Virus record (IMG/VR): IMGVR_UViG_3300050124_000072
Span: 1-20,980 of that record
DNA from: a virus
Direction: 5' to 3' (one strand)
Length of the DNA stretch: 20,980 nucleotides
Position 1 is the first letter of the stretch. Every line of letters begins with the position of its first letter. Both the position numbers and the translations under genes were made by a program. This document shows, piece by piece, positions 7,485-15,636 of the stretch. Under the pieces are notes generated by a model. That model was not told where the DNA came from. It saw only the letters and a list, made by a program, of their open reading frames with translations, and made no database searches.

Positions 7485-8911
7485 CAGAGCCCGTACTTCG
7501 TCTTGAGCTGCGTCGTCACGCTGTCGCTGTCGCTGTCGGAGAGCCGCGCGCCGAACATCAGCACCTCCCATAGCCAGCCGTTGAAGTGCGTGAGTGACGT
7601 GCCGTGGCCGATGGCGAGGCCGGGGCCGCTCGTGAGCGTTGAGCCGATGGAGAAGTACGTGCTCGTCTCGAGCGTGCCGTCCATTAATTGCTTGGTGCGC
7701 GCCGCCTGTGTGCTCTGCGTGCCGTCGTATCGCGTCTCGTGCACGTGCTTGAGCAGGTCCGCGAACGTGAAGTAGGCGTTGAATCCGAAGCCGCCGAGAT
7801 CCGTGCGATACCGACCGGCGCTCGTGTACCCCTCCCAGTAGTCGCCCGTGAGCGATGACATCACGCACCCGCCGTTCGATGCCTCCTGCGAGACGATGAA
7901 CAGCGTATAGCCGGCGACGCCGGCTTGCAGGGAATTGAACGCCGCATTCTCATACGCCTGTGAGCTCGCGGAGGAAAAACGCAACGCACCCTTCGCCGCG
8001 TCCCACTTTGGATTGTTGCTCCCCGATAGCACCGTCATATCCCAACCGTGCGGCGAACTGTCAGGCCACGTCGCCACGTCCAAGCCATCGACCGCGCTCC
8101 CACTGATCGTATCGGGCTTCAGCCAGAGGATCGGCGCCGGGCTCGAGATCCCGTAGACGCCGGCCGCGATGGTGACGACATCGACAGTGGAGAGCGCGTC
8201 GCCGTCAGAGATCGTGAGGTTGCCCGTGCCGCCGGCGACAGGCGTCACATGGAAGGTCGCAACGCCGCTGCCGTTCGTCACGGCGGTGAGCACCGTGGTG
8301 AACGCGGCTGGATCGCTCGAGACTGCGGACAGGTGGATCCCCGCGACGCCGTGGCCGAGCGCATCGGTCACAGTCGCGGTCACGTCGGCGCCTCCGCCGG
8401 GGAACGGAATCGTGATCGGCGACGGCGAGAGCACGAGCGCCGCCGGCCGGGAGTTGGCGACGGGCGTGTACGGCATCGGACGCGGCGTCGGGGTGTCGAC
8501 GTTCTTCACCGTCATCGCGAGCATGTACTCGAGCTCCACGCTGTCCGTCATCGTGAGCGCGGGCACCGCCGCGTTCGTCGATGAACCGCCACCGAGCGGC
8601 GCCATGACGACGGTGTAGACGTGATCTTCCGAGTCGAACGTCGTGATGACGCATTGGCCGCCGCGCACGAGCCAGCTCTTGAGGCGCAGCGCGAGCACGA
8701 GCTCCGTGTTCGCGATGTACGGGATCTCGAGGTACGCCAGGTGGTCGGTGCGGTAGCTGAAGAAGTACGTCAGCCCGGATCCGACAGCAGTCTGCGAGTC
8801 GCCGACATCCATCTGGTCCGGCGTCCAGCTCTGGAACGCGTTGGAGAAGAGCGTCAGCCGTGCGGCGCCGATCTCGTCGGTCCACTCGATGTAGGGATGC
8901 GGAAGGCTCAT
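7484..8911 (-). CDS. distal tail protein with Ig-like and LamG/lectin-like domains
   Basis: The product is 475 residues. Residues 1 to about 140 form a beta-rich domain of the sort found right after the tape measure (distal tail type; MSLPHPYIEWTDEIGAARLT...). Residues about 155-250 read like a bacterial Ig-like domain (ALVLSPSPITIPFPGGGADV, VTDALGHGVAG, VTNGSGVATFHV). From about 257 the sequence resembles a concanavalin/LamG-type sandwich (ILWLKPDTISGSAVDGLDV, WPDSSPHGWDMTV, LRFSSASSQAYEN, FNGWLWEVLMFGARLS). Such domains bind glycans. Position between the tape measure and tip genes supports a tail-end structural role with added adhesion modules. An acidic repeat SDSDSDSV lies near the C-terminus. 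Confidence 0.65.
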   Translation of the reverse strand: MSLPHPYIEWTDEIGAARLTLFSNAFQSWTPDQMDVGDSQTAVGSGLTYFFSYRTDHLAYLEIPYIANTELVLALRLKSWLVRGGQCVITTFDSEDHVYTVVMAPLGGGSSTNAAVPALTMTDSVELEYMLAMTVKNVDTPTPRPMPYTPVANSRPAALVLSPSPITIPFPGGGADVTATVTDALGHGVAGIHLSAVSSDPAAFTTVLTAVTNGSGVATFHVTPVAGGTGNLTISDGDALSTVDVVTIAAGVYGISSPAPILWLKPDTISGSAVDGLDVATWPDSSPHGWDMTVLSGSNNPKWDAAKGALRFSSASSQAYENAAFNSLQAGVAGYTLFIVSQEASNGGCVMSSLTGDYWEGYTSAGRYRTDLGGFGFNAYFTFADLLKHVHETRYDGTQSTQAARTKQLMDGTLETSTYFSIGSTLTSGPGLAIGHGTSLTHFNGWLWEVLMFGARLSDSDSDSVTTQLKTKYGL

Positions 8912-8918
8912 GTGTTAG

Positions 8919-11036
8919 TCATCCGTGTAGCACCATGCCGCGCCCGGTCGCATTGTTGATCAGGTCGATGATCGGCTTGTGAATCGTCGGATCGTTCGAG
9001 CCGATGACCGTGAGCTGCACGGGCGTGACTGGCGTCATCTTCGATCCTGCGGCCGCGGCGTTCGCGGAGAGTGTGATGTTGGTGATCTGCGCGGCGTTCG
9101 TGGCGGTGCCCGCGCCGGCGACGGAGTAGCTACTGCTCCCGCCGCCGCCTGAGCCACCGCCGTTCGCGATCGCGCCAAGGGTCGAGCCGAGCGCCATGAG
9201 GATGAGTCCCGCGGCCGCCATCGCCCATCCGCCAGTGATCGGATTGTGCATCGCAGCGGAGAGCGCCTTCAGCGGCGCGGACGCGAGCAGCATGTTCTTG
9301 CCCATCGACGAGAAGATGTTGCCGAGCCCCGCCTCGGCGGTCTTGAGCGCGCTCTTGAAGCCGCCCGAGAAGCCCGCACCAATGCTGTCGGCGATCGTGC
9401 CCGCGATGTTGGATCCGACTTTGATGAAGTCGGTGATAACGTTCTGCTGAATGCTGTCGGCGAGGGCGTCAGCCGCCTTCTGCCATTCGCCCGCAGCCGA
9501 GTGCGCGTACGCCGCCGCTGCGTCCTTCTGATTCTTCGCCCACACCTTCCCGTTGTTGATGATGCTCGTCGTGACCGTGTGCTGCAGATCGTTCAGCGCC
9601 TTCACCTCGTTGACGCCGTTCGTTCCCATGCCGAGCACCTGCGGGCCGGCGAGGAGCGGCGACTGCGCGGCCGCCTTCGCCAGCGTCTCGCGTGCCTTCG
9701 CCTCCTCCTCGACGCTCATCGTGTGCGCGTTCACACGCTTCGTGAGCTCGTCGTAGTCGGCGATCTCCTGCAGCCACTGGCCGACCGTCTGACCTTGGAA
9801 CGCTGCGAGCTTCGTGAGCGCCTCGAGCTCCTTCTCGAGCGCAGCCGTGTCGAGCTTCGTCTTCGTGGTGTGATCGGCGATGTGGTTGACGACGACCTTC
9901 TCGGTCTCGTCGTACGCGTAGAGCGACTTCAGATTGTCCTTGAGCGCGTCGTCGTTCGCCTTGAGCGCTGTCGTCGCGTCGAGTTTCATCTGATCGGCGG
10001 TCTTTTTCACGCTCGCGATCGCGCCGCCGAAGAGCTTGTTGAAGCCCGGTACGATGGCGCCGACCTGTTGCGCCAGGTTCACGGCGCCCTCGAGCACTTC
10101 GGCGACCATGAGCTTGAACGTCGGACCGACGGTCATGATCACATCGATGAACGCGTAGATCACCGTGTTGATCAGGATCCATGCGCCGACGAGCGGGACG
10201 CGGATCGCGGCCACCACCTCGCCGATCGCCTGCACGGTCGAGATGAACGCGAGCACGACGTTGCCGATCGCCTCGCGGTGCGTGCGGACCCACGTCGTCG
10301 CCTCCTTCAGGACGTCGCGCCACGAGAGCGTTGCATCCTTGAGCCCGCCTTCGTTCGCGATGACGCCGCCGATCTCCTCCATGAACTCGTGCATCGCGTT
10401 GTTCGCCTGATCTTGCGCACCGCCCATCGTATCGGCGATTGCTTCAGCGTTGCCGTGATAGCGCTCGGTCAGGATTTCAAGCGCGTGCGCCGCGTCGCCG
10501 TGCAGGCCGAGCATGCGATTGAGCATGATGGCGTTGCCGTTCATGGCGCGGCCGACGAGATTCGCGGCGGACTCGAGGTCGATATTGCGGCCGGCGGCGA
10601 AGTCGGTGACAATCGCCAGCTTTTGCATCGAGCCGCCGACGTTGCCCGTGAGCTGCACGAGCCGCGTGAAGGCGCCGCCCAGCTGATCGACGCGGTACGT
10701 CGAGTTCTCGCTCAGCGATTCGAGCATGGAGTCGATCGCTGGTTTCGCGGTAGCGAAGTTCTCGCCGGCGTTCTTCACCGCGACGCCCATTCGCGTGTAG
10801 ACCTGTTCCTCTTCCGCCGCGTCGGCAACGGCGTCCTTCAGGAACGCGCTTGCCTTCTGGAGGAGGATGAACGCAGCGGCGACGCCCGCGATCGTGCCGA
10901 TCAGCTCCGTGAAGGATCCGGCGGTGGCCTGACCCTTCGCGTTGAGATTGGTGAGCGTCGACTCCATCTCCGCGGCGCCATCCGTCGTCAGCTTGAGCGC
11001 TAACGCGAAGACGTCGATTCCACCGCCGTCAGACAT
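8919..11036 (-). CDS. tail tape measure protein
   Basis: The product is 705 residues with the make-up of a tape measure protein: long helical stretches rich in Ala, several hydrophobic segments (TIAGVAAAFILLQ near residue 50; LVGAWILINTVIYAFIDVIM near 285; WAMAAAGLILMALGSTLGAIA near 625), and a Gly/Ser-rich linker (GGGSGGGGSSS) before a short C-terminal domain. These proteins set tail length and are ejected on infection. By the usual rule of about 0.15 nm per residue the tail would be roughly 100 nm. It follows the G/GT chaperone pair by a few bases and precedes the distal tail gene, the standard order. The ATG at 11036 has only a weak GAGC upstream. Confidence 0.9.
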   Translation of the reverse strand: MSDGGGIDVFALALKLTTDGAAEMESTLTNLNAKGQATAGSFTELIGTIAGVAAAFILLQKASAFLKDAVADAAEEEQVYTRMGVAVKNAGENFATAKPAIDSMLESLSENSTYRVDQLGGAFTRLVQLTGNVGGSMQKLAIVTDFAAGRNIDLESAANLVGRAMNGNAIMLNRMLGLHGDAAHALEILTERYHGNAEAIADTMGGAQDQANNAMHEFMEEIGGVIANEGGLKDATLSWRDVLKEATTWVRTHREAIGNVVLAFISTVQAIGEVVAAIRVPLVGAWILINTVIYAFIDVIMTVGPTFKLMVAEVLEGAVNLAQQVGAIVPGFNKLFGGAIASVKKTADQMKLDATTALKANDDALKDNLKSLYAYDETEKVVVNHIADHTTKTKLDTAALEKELEALTKLAAFQGQTVGQWLQEIADYDELTKRVNAHTMSVEEEAKARETLAKAAAQSPLLAGPQVLGMGTNGVNEVKALNDLQHTVTTSIINNGKVWAKNQKDAAAAYAHSAAGEWQKAADALADSIQQNVITDFIKVGSNIAGTIADSIGAGFSGGFKSALKTAEAGLGNIFSSMGKNMLLASAPLKALSAAMHNPITGGWAMAAAGLILMALGSTLGAIANGGGSGGGGSSSYSVAGAGTATNAAQITNITLSANAAAAGSKMTPVTPVQLTVIGSNDPTIHKPIIDLINNATGRGMVLHG

Positions 11037-11041
11037 GCTGC

Positions 11042-11763
11042 TCAGACATGCTTCTCCATGCTCTCCTTGTATATCGTCGGCTCGATCTCCTTCGCCTTGA
11101 GGATCCGGGCCGCCATTCGCTTGCCGCGCTCGATCGCTTCTTTCGCGCTGATCACGAGGACGAGCTTCGCGCGCTCACGCCACTTCGTATCCGCGTCCTG
11201 TAGGCGCTGCGGCTCGTGAAACGCCATGGCGGTAAGCCCTGCCGCGTCGAGTCGATCGCCTTCTGCCGCCACCTTCTCGAACTCTTCGATCTCTCGGATC
11301 TGGATGAACGACCACATTGTGAGCGCCCACGATTCGTACGCGACCGCGCGCACGCTCTGTCCCGTCGCGCGCGCGACCGTGAGCAGGATGTACGCGTTCG
11401 GATCGTAGGGTTGGAGCCCTGGGCCTAGCCCTTTCCTTTCGGCGGCACGACTCCGCTCGGCCGCCTCTTTGATTTTGGGTGCTGCTCCACCTCCACGACG
11501 TGTCCCTTCGCGAGCTGCATGATCCCCTGTATCTGCTGAAGGTTCATGGAGTCGATCTTGTCGGCGAGCGTCGGCACGCAGCGCTTGGCAATCGTGAACA
11601 TCGCCCGCATCGCCTCGCCTTCGGTCATCGAGTCCTGACTGATGTCCATGAGCGCCAGAAAGCCGGCGCCATCAATGGGGAGCACGGCGTGGAGCTCGCC
11701 GCCGAACTCCACCTCGCCGGCATCTCCGGCGAGGGCATCGAGGTTAATCCGCGGCTTGGGCAT
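11042..11763 (-). CDS. tail assembly chaperone GT fusion made by -1 frameshift
   Basis: The frame that follows the chaperone gene has no good start of its own: only a GTG at 11353 deep inside, while the frame is open back past the G stop at 11425. A slip at 11434-11428 would join 112 residues of G to 128 residues of the second frame (PGLQPYDPNAYILLTVARAT...ESMEKHV), a protein of about 240 residues. The T part is helical with many charged residues, typical of lambda G/GT-type chaperones that coat the tape measure before tail tube assembly. It ends five bases before the tape measure start. The frameshift is inferred from gene order and sequence, not shown experimentally. Confidence 0.75.
11425..11763 (-). 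CDS. tail assembly chaperone G (unshifted product)
   Basis: The product is 112 residues from the ATG at 11763, which overlaps the stop of the tail tube gene (TGATG). It is a helical protein (ALMDISQDSMTEGEAMRAMF, MNLQQIQGIMQLAKG) with a short basic C-terminus (KSKRRPSG...KGKG) that ends at TAG right after a slippery heptamer. Position between tail tube and tape measure, size, and an overlapping second frame all fit the G chaperone family. Some ribosomes would shift to give the longer GT form. I see no sequence motif beyond this. Confidence 0.75.
   Translation of the reverse strand: MPKPRINLDALAGDAGEVEFGGELHAVLPIDGAGFLALMDISQDSMTEGEAMRAMFTIAKRCVPTLADKIDSMNLQQIQGIMQLAKGHVVEVEQHPKSKRRPSGVVPPKGKG
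11428..11434 (-). promoter_or_regulatory. slippery heptamer A AAG GGC for -1 frameshift
   Basis: On the minus strand the last G codons read GGA AAG GGC TAG. The heptamer A AAG GGC fits X XXY YYZ; re-pairing gives AAA GGG and continues in the T frame, skipping the TAG. A GGGC/GCCC mini-hairpin around the stop is possible, but no strong downstream pseudoknot was found by eye. Confidence 0.7.
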
Positions 11764-12329
11764 CAGCTGGGCAGTGTCGTGCGCAGCTCGATCTTGTACG
11801 GCGGATCGTTGATCTTCGCACCGTCGACACTCATGTCGAGGCGGGCCGCGAAGTCCATCGAGATCTCCGCTTCGTCGTTGTCCTTCCCGACCAGATCGTA
11901 TTTCGCGCAGAGCGCCTTCGGGAAGAACGCGGCCGCGTAGAGCGGTGCGTCTTCGGTGGATCCCGCGCGCTCGAAGAAGAGGCGCACGTTCGAGAGGTAG
12001 GCGCCCTGCGAGTACAGCACGCCCGCCACCTTTGGCGTGAACGTCATGACGCCCGTGGCACTGGCACTCTCGACGTCGGGCTCGAGCTCGACGAGCTGTG
12101 CGGCGTTGAACTGGAAGAACTTGCCCACGATCGACGCTTCGAACTTCGTCGTCCGGTCGTTGCCAGCGATGTCGGAGCGCTTGCCGTCGAACTCGATTTG
12201 TTTCGTCATCTTCTTCGGATCGAACTTCAGCCCGCCTCGCGACGCGCCGATGGGGTTGGCTCCCACGAACAGCACACCCGCGTCGAGCAGGCAGTCCGAG
12301 GGAAGCGCATTCGTGTAGCCCGTGATCAT
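11763..12329 (-). CDS. major tail tube protein
   Basis: The product is 188 residues, beta-rich, with a pattern common in siphophage tail tube proteins: an early strand region (LLDAGVLFVGANPIGASRGG), then KQIEFDGKRSDIAGNDRTTK, which matches the typical loop where the tube protein describes its ring interface, and a later domain with AEISMDFAARLD. These subunits form the stacked hexameric rings of the tail. The ATG at 12329 is chosen because it gives an ATGA overlap with the tail terminator gene; the longer in-frame version is arginine-rich shadow sequence. It directly precedes the G/GT chaperones, the expected order. Confidence 0.8.
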   Translation of the reverse strand: MITGYTNALPSDCLLDAGVLFVGANPIGASRGGLKFDPKKMTKQIEFDGKRSDIAGNDRTTKFEASIVGKFFQFNAAQLVELEPDVESASATGVMTFTPKVAGVLYSQGAYLSNVRLFFERAGSTEDAPLYAAAFFPKALCAKYDLVGKDNDEAEISMDFAARLDMSVDGAKINDPPYKIELRTTLPS

Positions 12330-12805
12330 GGTGCGGCTCCGGTTGAGAGATACTGCGTGAGTAGCTGTGGCCACACGACGAGTGAGGCCACGATGCGGAT
12401 CTGATAGACTTCTCGATCCGCGGGGTCGGCGAACGGCGGGAGCGTGTCCCGTGATCGCCCCTTCGAGAACACCAAGCCTGCTGTCGCATTTCGGTATTGG
12501 AGCAGCCAGCCGTCGAGGATGTCGCCGACTTGCTCGACCCGTTGCGCCATGACACCGCGCGGGCGACCGAATGCCTGGAGCTCGAGCGAGGCAACCTCGC
12601 GCTGCCCGTGCGATTCGCCGCCGGTGATGCGATTCATGAGGCGCGCGACGACGTACGGCTTCGTCCAATCGAGCTGCGACGGCGCCGTGATCTGGTAGAA
12701 CGGGACGGCGAGCGACGTGAGAGAGTCGCCGTTGGCGTCAACGAACGCGCAGGCGTCATCACGGAGGAGTCCGTAAAGTTCTGTCGTAGTGCGTGTGCCG
12801 CTCAT
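12326..12805 (-). CDS. tail terminator / tail completion protein
   Basis: The product is 159 residues. The sequence (VPFYQITAPSQLDWTKPYVVARLMN, VASLELQAFGRPRGVMAQRVEQVGDILDGWL) has the alpha/beta plan of phage tail terminators, which cap the tail tube and join it to the head. It lies just before the tail tube gene and after the gp10-like gene, though a plus-strand HNH gene has been placed between them. The ATG at 12805 has AGGAT eight bases upstream, and that sequence overlaps the start region of the HNH gene on the other strand. Confidence 0.7.
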   Translation of the reverse strand: MSGTRTTTELYGLLRDDACAFVDANGDSLTSLAVPFYQITAPSQLDWTKPYVVARLMNRITGGESHGQREVASLELQAFGRPRGVMAQRVEQVGDILDGWLLQYRNATAGLVFSKGRSRDTLPPFADPADREVYQIRIVASLVVWPQLLTQYLSTGAAP

Positions 12806-12822
12806 ACGCGGTATCCTGTGGG

Positions 12823-13326
12823 ATGCCCGCGCGCGGATCGGTCACGATTCTTTTCCGGCTTCTCGGTCGCATGGTGCATCGCGTCGACGAGTGCTGGATC
12901 TATCCCGGCTATTGCAACACGAAGACGGGATACGGGAACGCCACGTTTGACGGACAGCGCATGGAAGCGCATAGCGCGGCCTACCGCCTGCTCGTCGGAC
13001 CTGTGCCCGAGGGCCTTGAGCTTGACCACCTCTGTCGCGTGCGCGCGTGCTGCAACCCGCTGCACCTCGAGCCGGTCTCGCACCAGCTCAACATCCTGCG
13101 AGGCGAGAGTCCTTCCGCGCGACAGGCAGCTCAGACGCATTGCATTCACGGGCACGAGCTCGCCAGCGACAATGTGTGGGTAGACGCGCGCGGTCATCGC
13201 CACTGCGTGGCGTGTCGTAACCGTCGCGCAAACGAGTATTACGACCGGCATCGCGAGAAGCGGAAGGCATGGCAGCGCGCGTACAACGCGCGTAAGCGTG
13301 GTCATTCAGCCGCCTCCGCGCCCTGA
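12823..13326 (+). CDS. HNH homing endonuclease, free-standing, antisense to the late operon
   Basis: The product is 167 residues from the ATG at 12823 (GTGGG just before it; an upstream in-frame start at 12793 would overlap the tail terminator gene). The HNH core is clear: AHSAAYRLLVGP, then LDHLC (Asp68, His69), CCNPLHLEPV (Cys76, Cys77, Asn78, His81) and QLN (Asn90). A second zinc-ribbon-like unit follows (Cys107, His111, Cys128, Cys131), then a very basic helical tail (NRRANEYYDRHREKRKAWQRAYNARKRG). Such proteins are typical intron-less homing endonucleases that cut phage lacking them. It stands opposite to its neighbours and its 3' end overlaps the gp10-like gene by 25 bases, which suggests a later insertion with independent expression. 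Confidence 0.85.
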   Translation: MPARGSVTILFRLLGRMVHRVDECWIYPGYCNTKTGYGNATFDGQRMEAHSAAYRLLVGPVPEGLELDHLCRVRACCNPLHLEPVSHQLNILRGESPSARQAAQTHCIHGHELASDNVWVDARGHRHCVACRNRRANEYYDRHREKRKAWQRAYNARKRGHSAASAP

Positions 13327-13715
13327 CCTAACATCGATCGCTTGTAGGCTCTCGCATACGCGGCTGCTTGTTCCTCGCGAGTTTCCACGAGCGCGGGCCG
13401 CCAGACTTCTACTCGTTCGAAGTGGCCGGACCACGTCGACATAAAGCCGAGCTCCCAATACAGAGCGTACGGGACGTTCGTCCCCACGCGCACGCCGAAG
13501 ACTCCGGCATCCTCGAAGATCTGCGAGATCGTGACGGAGTTGATCACGTTGCCGACTGTGAAGTCGCCGGTTGTGTAGCCGCCCTGCAGGCCGCGCTTGA
13601 CGGCGTTGTAGACGATGTAGGCGGACGCCTTGAGCCCGGCCTGCTGCGCCGCGCGATGCTTCCGCATCAGCGCCGCGACGCCGCCGATCGGCGAAGACCA
13701 CTGCGCCGTGGTCAT
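13302..13715 (-). CDS. HK97 gp10-like head-tail protein
   Basis: The product is 137 residues from the ATG at 13715. The sequence (AALMRKHRAAQQAGLKASAYIVYNAVKRG, then GVRVGTNVPYALYWELGFM) matches the HK97 gp10 family: an N-terminal amphipathic helix followed by a VGTNxPYAxxxExG-type segment. Family members take part in head-tail joining or tail completion. The start overlaps the stop of the preceding small gene (ATGA). The stop lies under the 3' end of the antisense HNH gene. An upstream in-frame extension of 12 codons overlaps the neighbour and is not used. Confidence 0.78.
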   Translation of the reverse strand: MTTAQWSSPIGGVAALMRKHRAAQQAGLKASAYIVYNAVKRGLQGGYTTGDFTVGNVINSVTISQIFEDAGVFGVRVGTNVPYALYWELGFMSTWSGHFERVEVWRPALVETREEQAAAYARAYKRSMLGQGAEAAE

Positions 13716-13945
13716 TGGAGCGCATCGCGATCGATCCCCCACGCGGCGCACGCTGCGTCGATGGCGCTGTCCGTCAGCTCCGTGACGCCGGGAACGCCTG
13801 AGAGATCGGCATCGGTCGCGAGCAGAAAGAGTCCATCACTCGCGCGCGGGTAGCCGACGTAGAGCGTCTCGTCAGGGACCGCTGGTCGAAAGCAGTCTTC
13901 GTCCGTGCCCGTGCCGGTCCCCGGGACAGTGTAGAAACGACTCAC
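13712..13945 (-). CDS. small hypothetical protein in head-tail module
   Basis: The product is 77 residues with a GTG start at 13945 that forms a GTGA overlap with the stop of the preceding gene; its own stop overlaps the next start (ATGA). It is acidic with no membrane segment: an N-terminal half rich in Thr/Gly/Asp and a C-terminal helix (DSAIDAACAAWGIDRDALQ). The strict coupling at both ends supports it as a real gene. Its place suggests a small connector or neck component, but no family is recognised. Confidence 0.6.
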   Translation of the reverse strand: MSRFYTVPGTGTGTDEDCFRPAVPDETLYVGYPRASDGLFLLATDADLSGVPGVTELTDSAIDAACAAWGIDRDALQ

Positions 13946-15636
13946 GCCGTCACCTGATAGTTGTCGATGTTCGTTGTCGCGGGACTCGTCGACTCGATCG
14001 AGAAGCCAGCATTGGTGCCACTCGGTGTCAGCGCGGAACCCGTGAGCGTCGTCGCCAACTTCAGCACGCCGTTGACGAGTATGATCACCGTGGCTCCGGC
14101 GGCGATGACCTTCACCGTCGCGGGTACGCTGTTTGTCAGAGCTGGATTGAAGGTGACGAACGCCGTCAGCGCGCCGGCAATGCGGTAGCGAATGGCGCCG
14201 TTCGTCGTGCTCGTGAACGTGATGACGAGGTTGTTGTCTTTGTCCGTCATGCGGAACAGCAGCGCCGGATTGTTATTCACCCAGTCGGCGGTGACGCAAT
14301 CAGCCTGCACCGTTCCGTTGCCGCCGGGCATGGTGCCGAGTTTCGCGCGCATCGGAGCGGTGACGGCGTAGAGCTTCCCGCCAGAGACTCCTCCGACTCC
14401 GAGGAGCACCGTCCATGCGCCGCCCTTCTCCGTCGCAGTTCCGAGCGAGCTGGTGCTGTTTCCACGCGTGACCGAATCGAACGCGGTGTAGGGGGCATAC
14501 GGATCGACGCTCGCCACTGCGATCGCGGAGCTCACGCCCTCAGACGTGGCGATGATCGCCGCGACACCTGCGTTCGACGCCGATGCCGTGACGAGCCCGG
14601 ACGAACTCACCGCGACCTTCGATGACGCCGTGCTCTGGAACGTGACCGCGCGGCCCGTGAGCACGTTGCCCTGCGCATCCTTCGTCACGATCGTGAGCTG
14701 CTGCGTCGCGCCGAGGTTGAGACTGAAGTCCGTCGGCGAGATGATCACGAGTGCGACTGCCGCTTCGGCGACAACCGTCGCGACGACCGCCGTCGTCACT
14801 CCTTCACATGCGACCACGATCGCGACCTCGCCGCCGGCGACGCCGGTCACGAGGGCATCGTCGTCGACCGTCGCGATCTCTTCGTCCGCGCTCTCGATCG
14901 TCACCACGCGCCCGGTCAACACATTGTCATCGGCATCGTAGAGCGTGACGGTCAGCTGCTGCGTCGCGCCGATCGCCAGCGAGAACGTCGGCGGCGTCAC
15001 GACGATTCGCGCGACGGCGGCGGAGACGTTGAATGCGATCGAGGTGCCGCTCGCTTCACAGAGGATATTGATCAGCGCGAAGCCGGCAGAGACCGCGTGC
15101 ACGAGGCCGTTCTCATCGACCGTCGCGTGTTCCGTGGTGCTGCTATACGCCAAGGTGCGCCCGACGAGCGGGTTGCCGTCGGTGTCCTCCGGCACGACTA
15201 CGAGCTGTGTGTCGCTGCCGACCATGACGTGTTGTGGCCCGATAGGCGTGACCGAATACCGCGTCACTGGGACGAGATCTGCGTCATCGATCTCGTGCGG
15301 CTCTTCGTTCTGGAACATCGAGCTCGCGTACACGTGCTGCTCGTACGTCATGCGGCGCGGCAGGATCGAGGCGATGCGGTAGTCCTGCATGCCGTCGTCG
15401 CCCGGGAGCACGCGGATCATGCCACCTTCGCTCACCGGTGCATCCTTGTGCAGCGTGATCACTGCGTTGATCACATGCGACGTGCCCTCGAAACGCTCGA
15501 GGTCGCGACCCGTCGGCGGCTCCACGCGCGCCCAGGCGTCCGCGATCGCGCGATAGCGCTTGCGCGGGAAGCCATTCGTCCCGATCTCTTCGGCGACGAA
15601 CAGTCGAACGCGCTGGTTCCTAAGACTGAGCGTCAT
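13942..15636 (-). CDS. head-tail joining protein fused to three BIG2 domains and a lectin-like C-terminus
   Basis: The product is 564 residues from the ATG at 15636 (ATGA overlap with the connector gene). Residues 1-115 fit the phage head-tail joining family: RNQRVRLF, YRAIADAWARVEPPTGRDL, VINAVITLHKD, YRIASILPRRMTYE. After this come three tandem bacterial Ig-like group 2 repeats, about 127-205, 210-290 and 297-377, each with a strand such as LAIGATQQLTVTLYDADDNV, the GR-V turn, an ATVD or VAVS strand and GLVT-like turn, and a final AII/AIV strand. Residues about 384-564 form a beta-rich, concanavalin-like domain (AFDSVTRGNSTSSLG, LLFRMTDKDNNLVITF, ATVKVIAAGATVIILVNG). The usual family length is only 100-120 residues. 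The extra modules probably project at the neck. Confidence 0.78.
   Translation of the reverse strand: MTLSLRNQRVRLFVAEEIGTNGFPRKRYRAIADAWARVEPPTGRDLERFEGTSHVINAVITLHKDAPVSEGGMIRVLPGDDGMQDYRIASILPRRMTYEQHVYASSMFQNEEPHEIDDADLVPVTRYSVTPIGPQHVMVGSDTQLVVVPEDTDGNPLVGRTLAYSSTTEHATVDENGLVHAVSAGFALINILCEASGTSIAFNVSAAVARIVVTPPTFSLAIGATQQLTVTLYDADDNVLTGRVVTIESADEEIATVDDDALVTGVAGGEVAIVVACEGVTTAVVATVVAEAAVALVIISPTDFSLNLGATQQLTIVTKDAQGNVLTGRAVTFQSTASSKVAVSSSGLVTASASNAGVAAIIATSEGVSSAIAVASVDPYAPYTAFDSVTRGNSTSSLGTATEKGGAWTVLLGVGGVSGGKLYAVTAPMRAKLGTMPGGNGTVQADCVTADWVNNNPALLFRMTDKDNNLVITFTSTTNGAIRYRIAGALTAFVTFNPALTNSVPATVKVIAAGATVIILVNGVLKLATTLTGSALTPSGTNAGFSIESTSPATTNIDNYQVTA

Noticed and set aside
9246-11003. 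585-codon open frame on the plus strand opposite the tape measure gene
   Set aside because: The product is dominated by Arg, Asp, Glu, Leu, Val and His repeats with no domain. It shares codon boundaries with the tape measure frame, the phase in which high-GC genes leave the antisense open by chance.
12802-13305. 167-codon minus-strand frame opposite the HNH gene, which would fill the gap in the late operon
   Set aside because: No family resemblance; the HNH motif on the plus strand is unmistakable, and this frame is in the aligned antisense phase.
14300-15240. BIG2 repeat region considered as DNA-level tandem repeats
   Set aside because: The repeats are similar only as protein; the DNA has diverged too far to see as direct repeats by eye.
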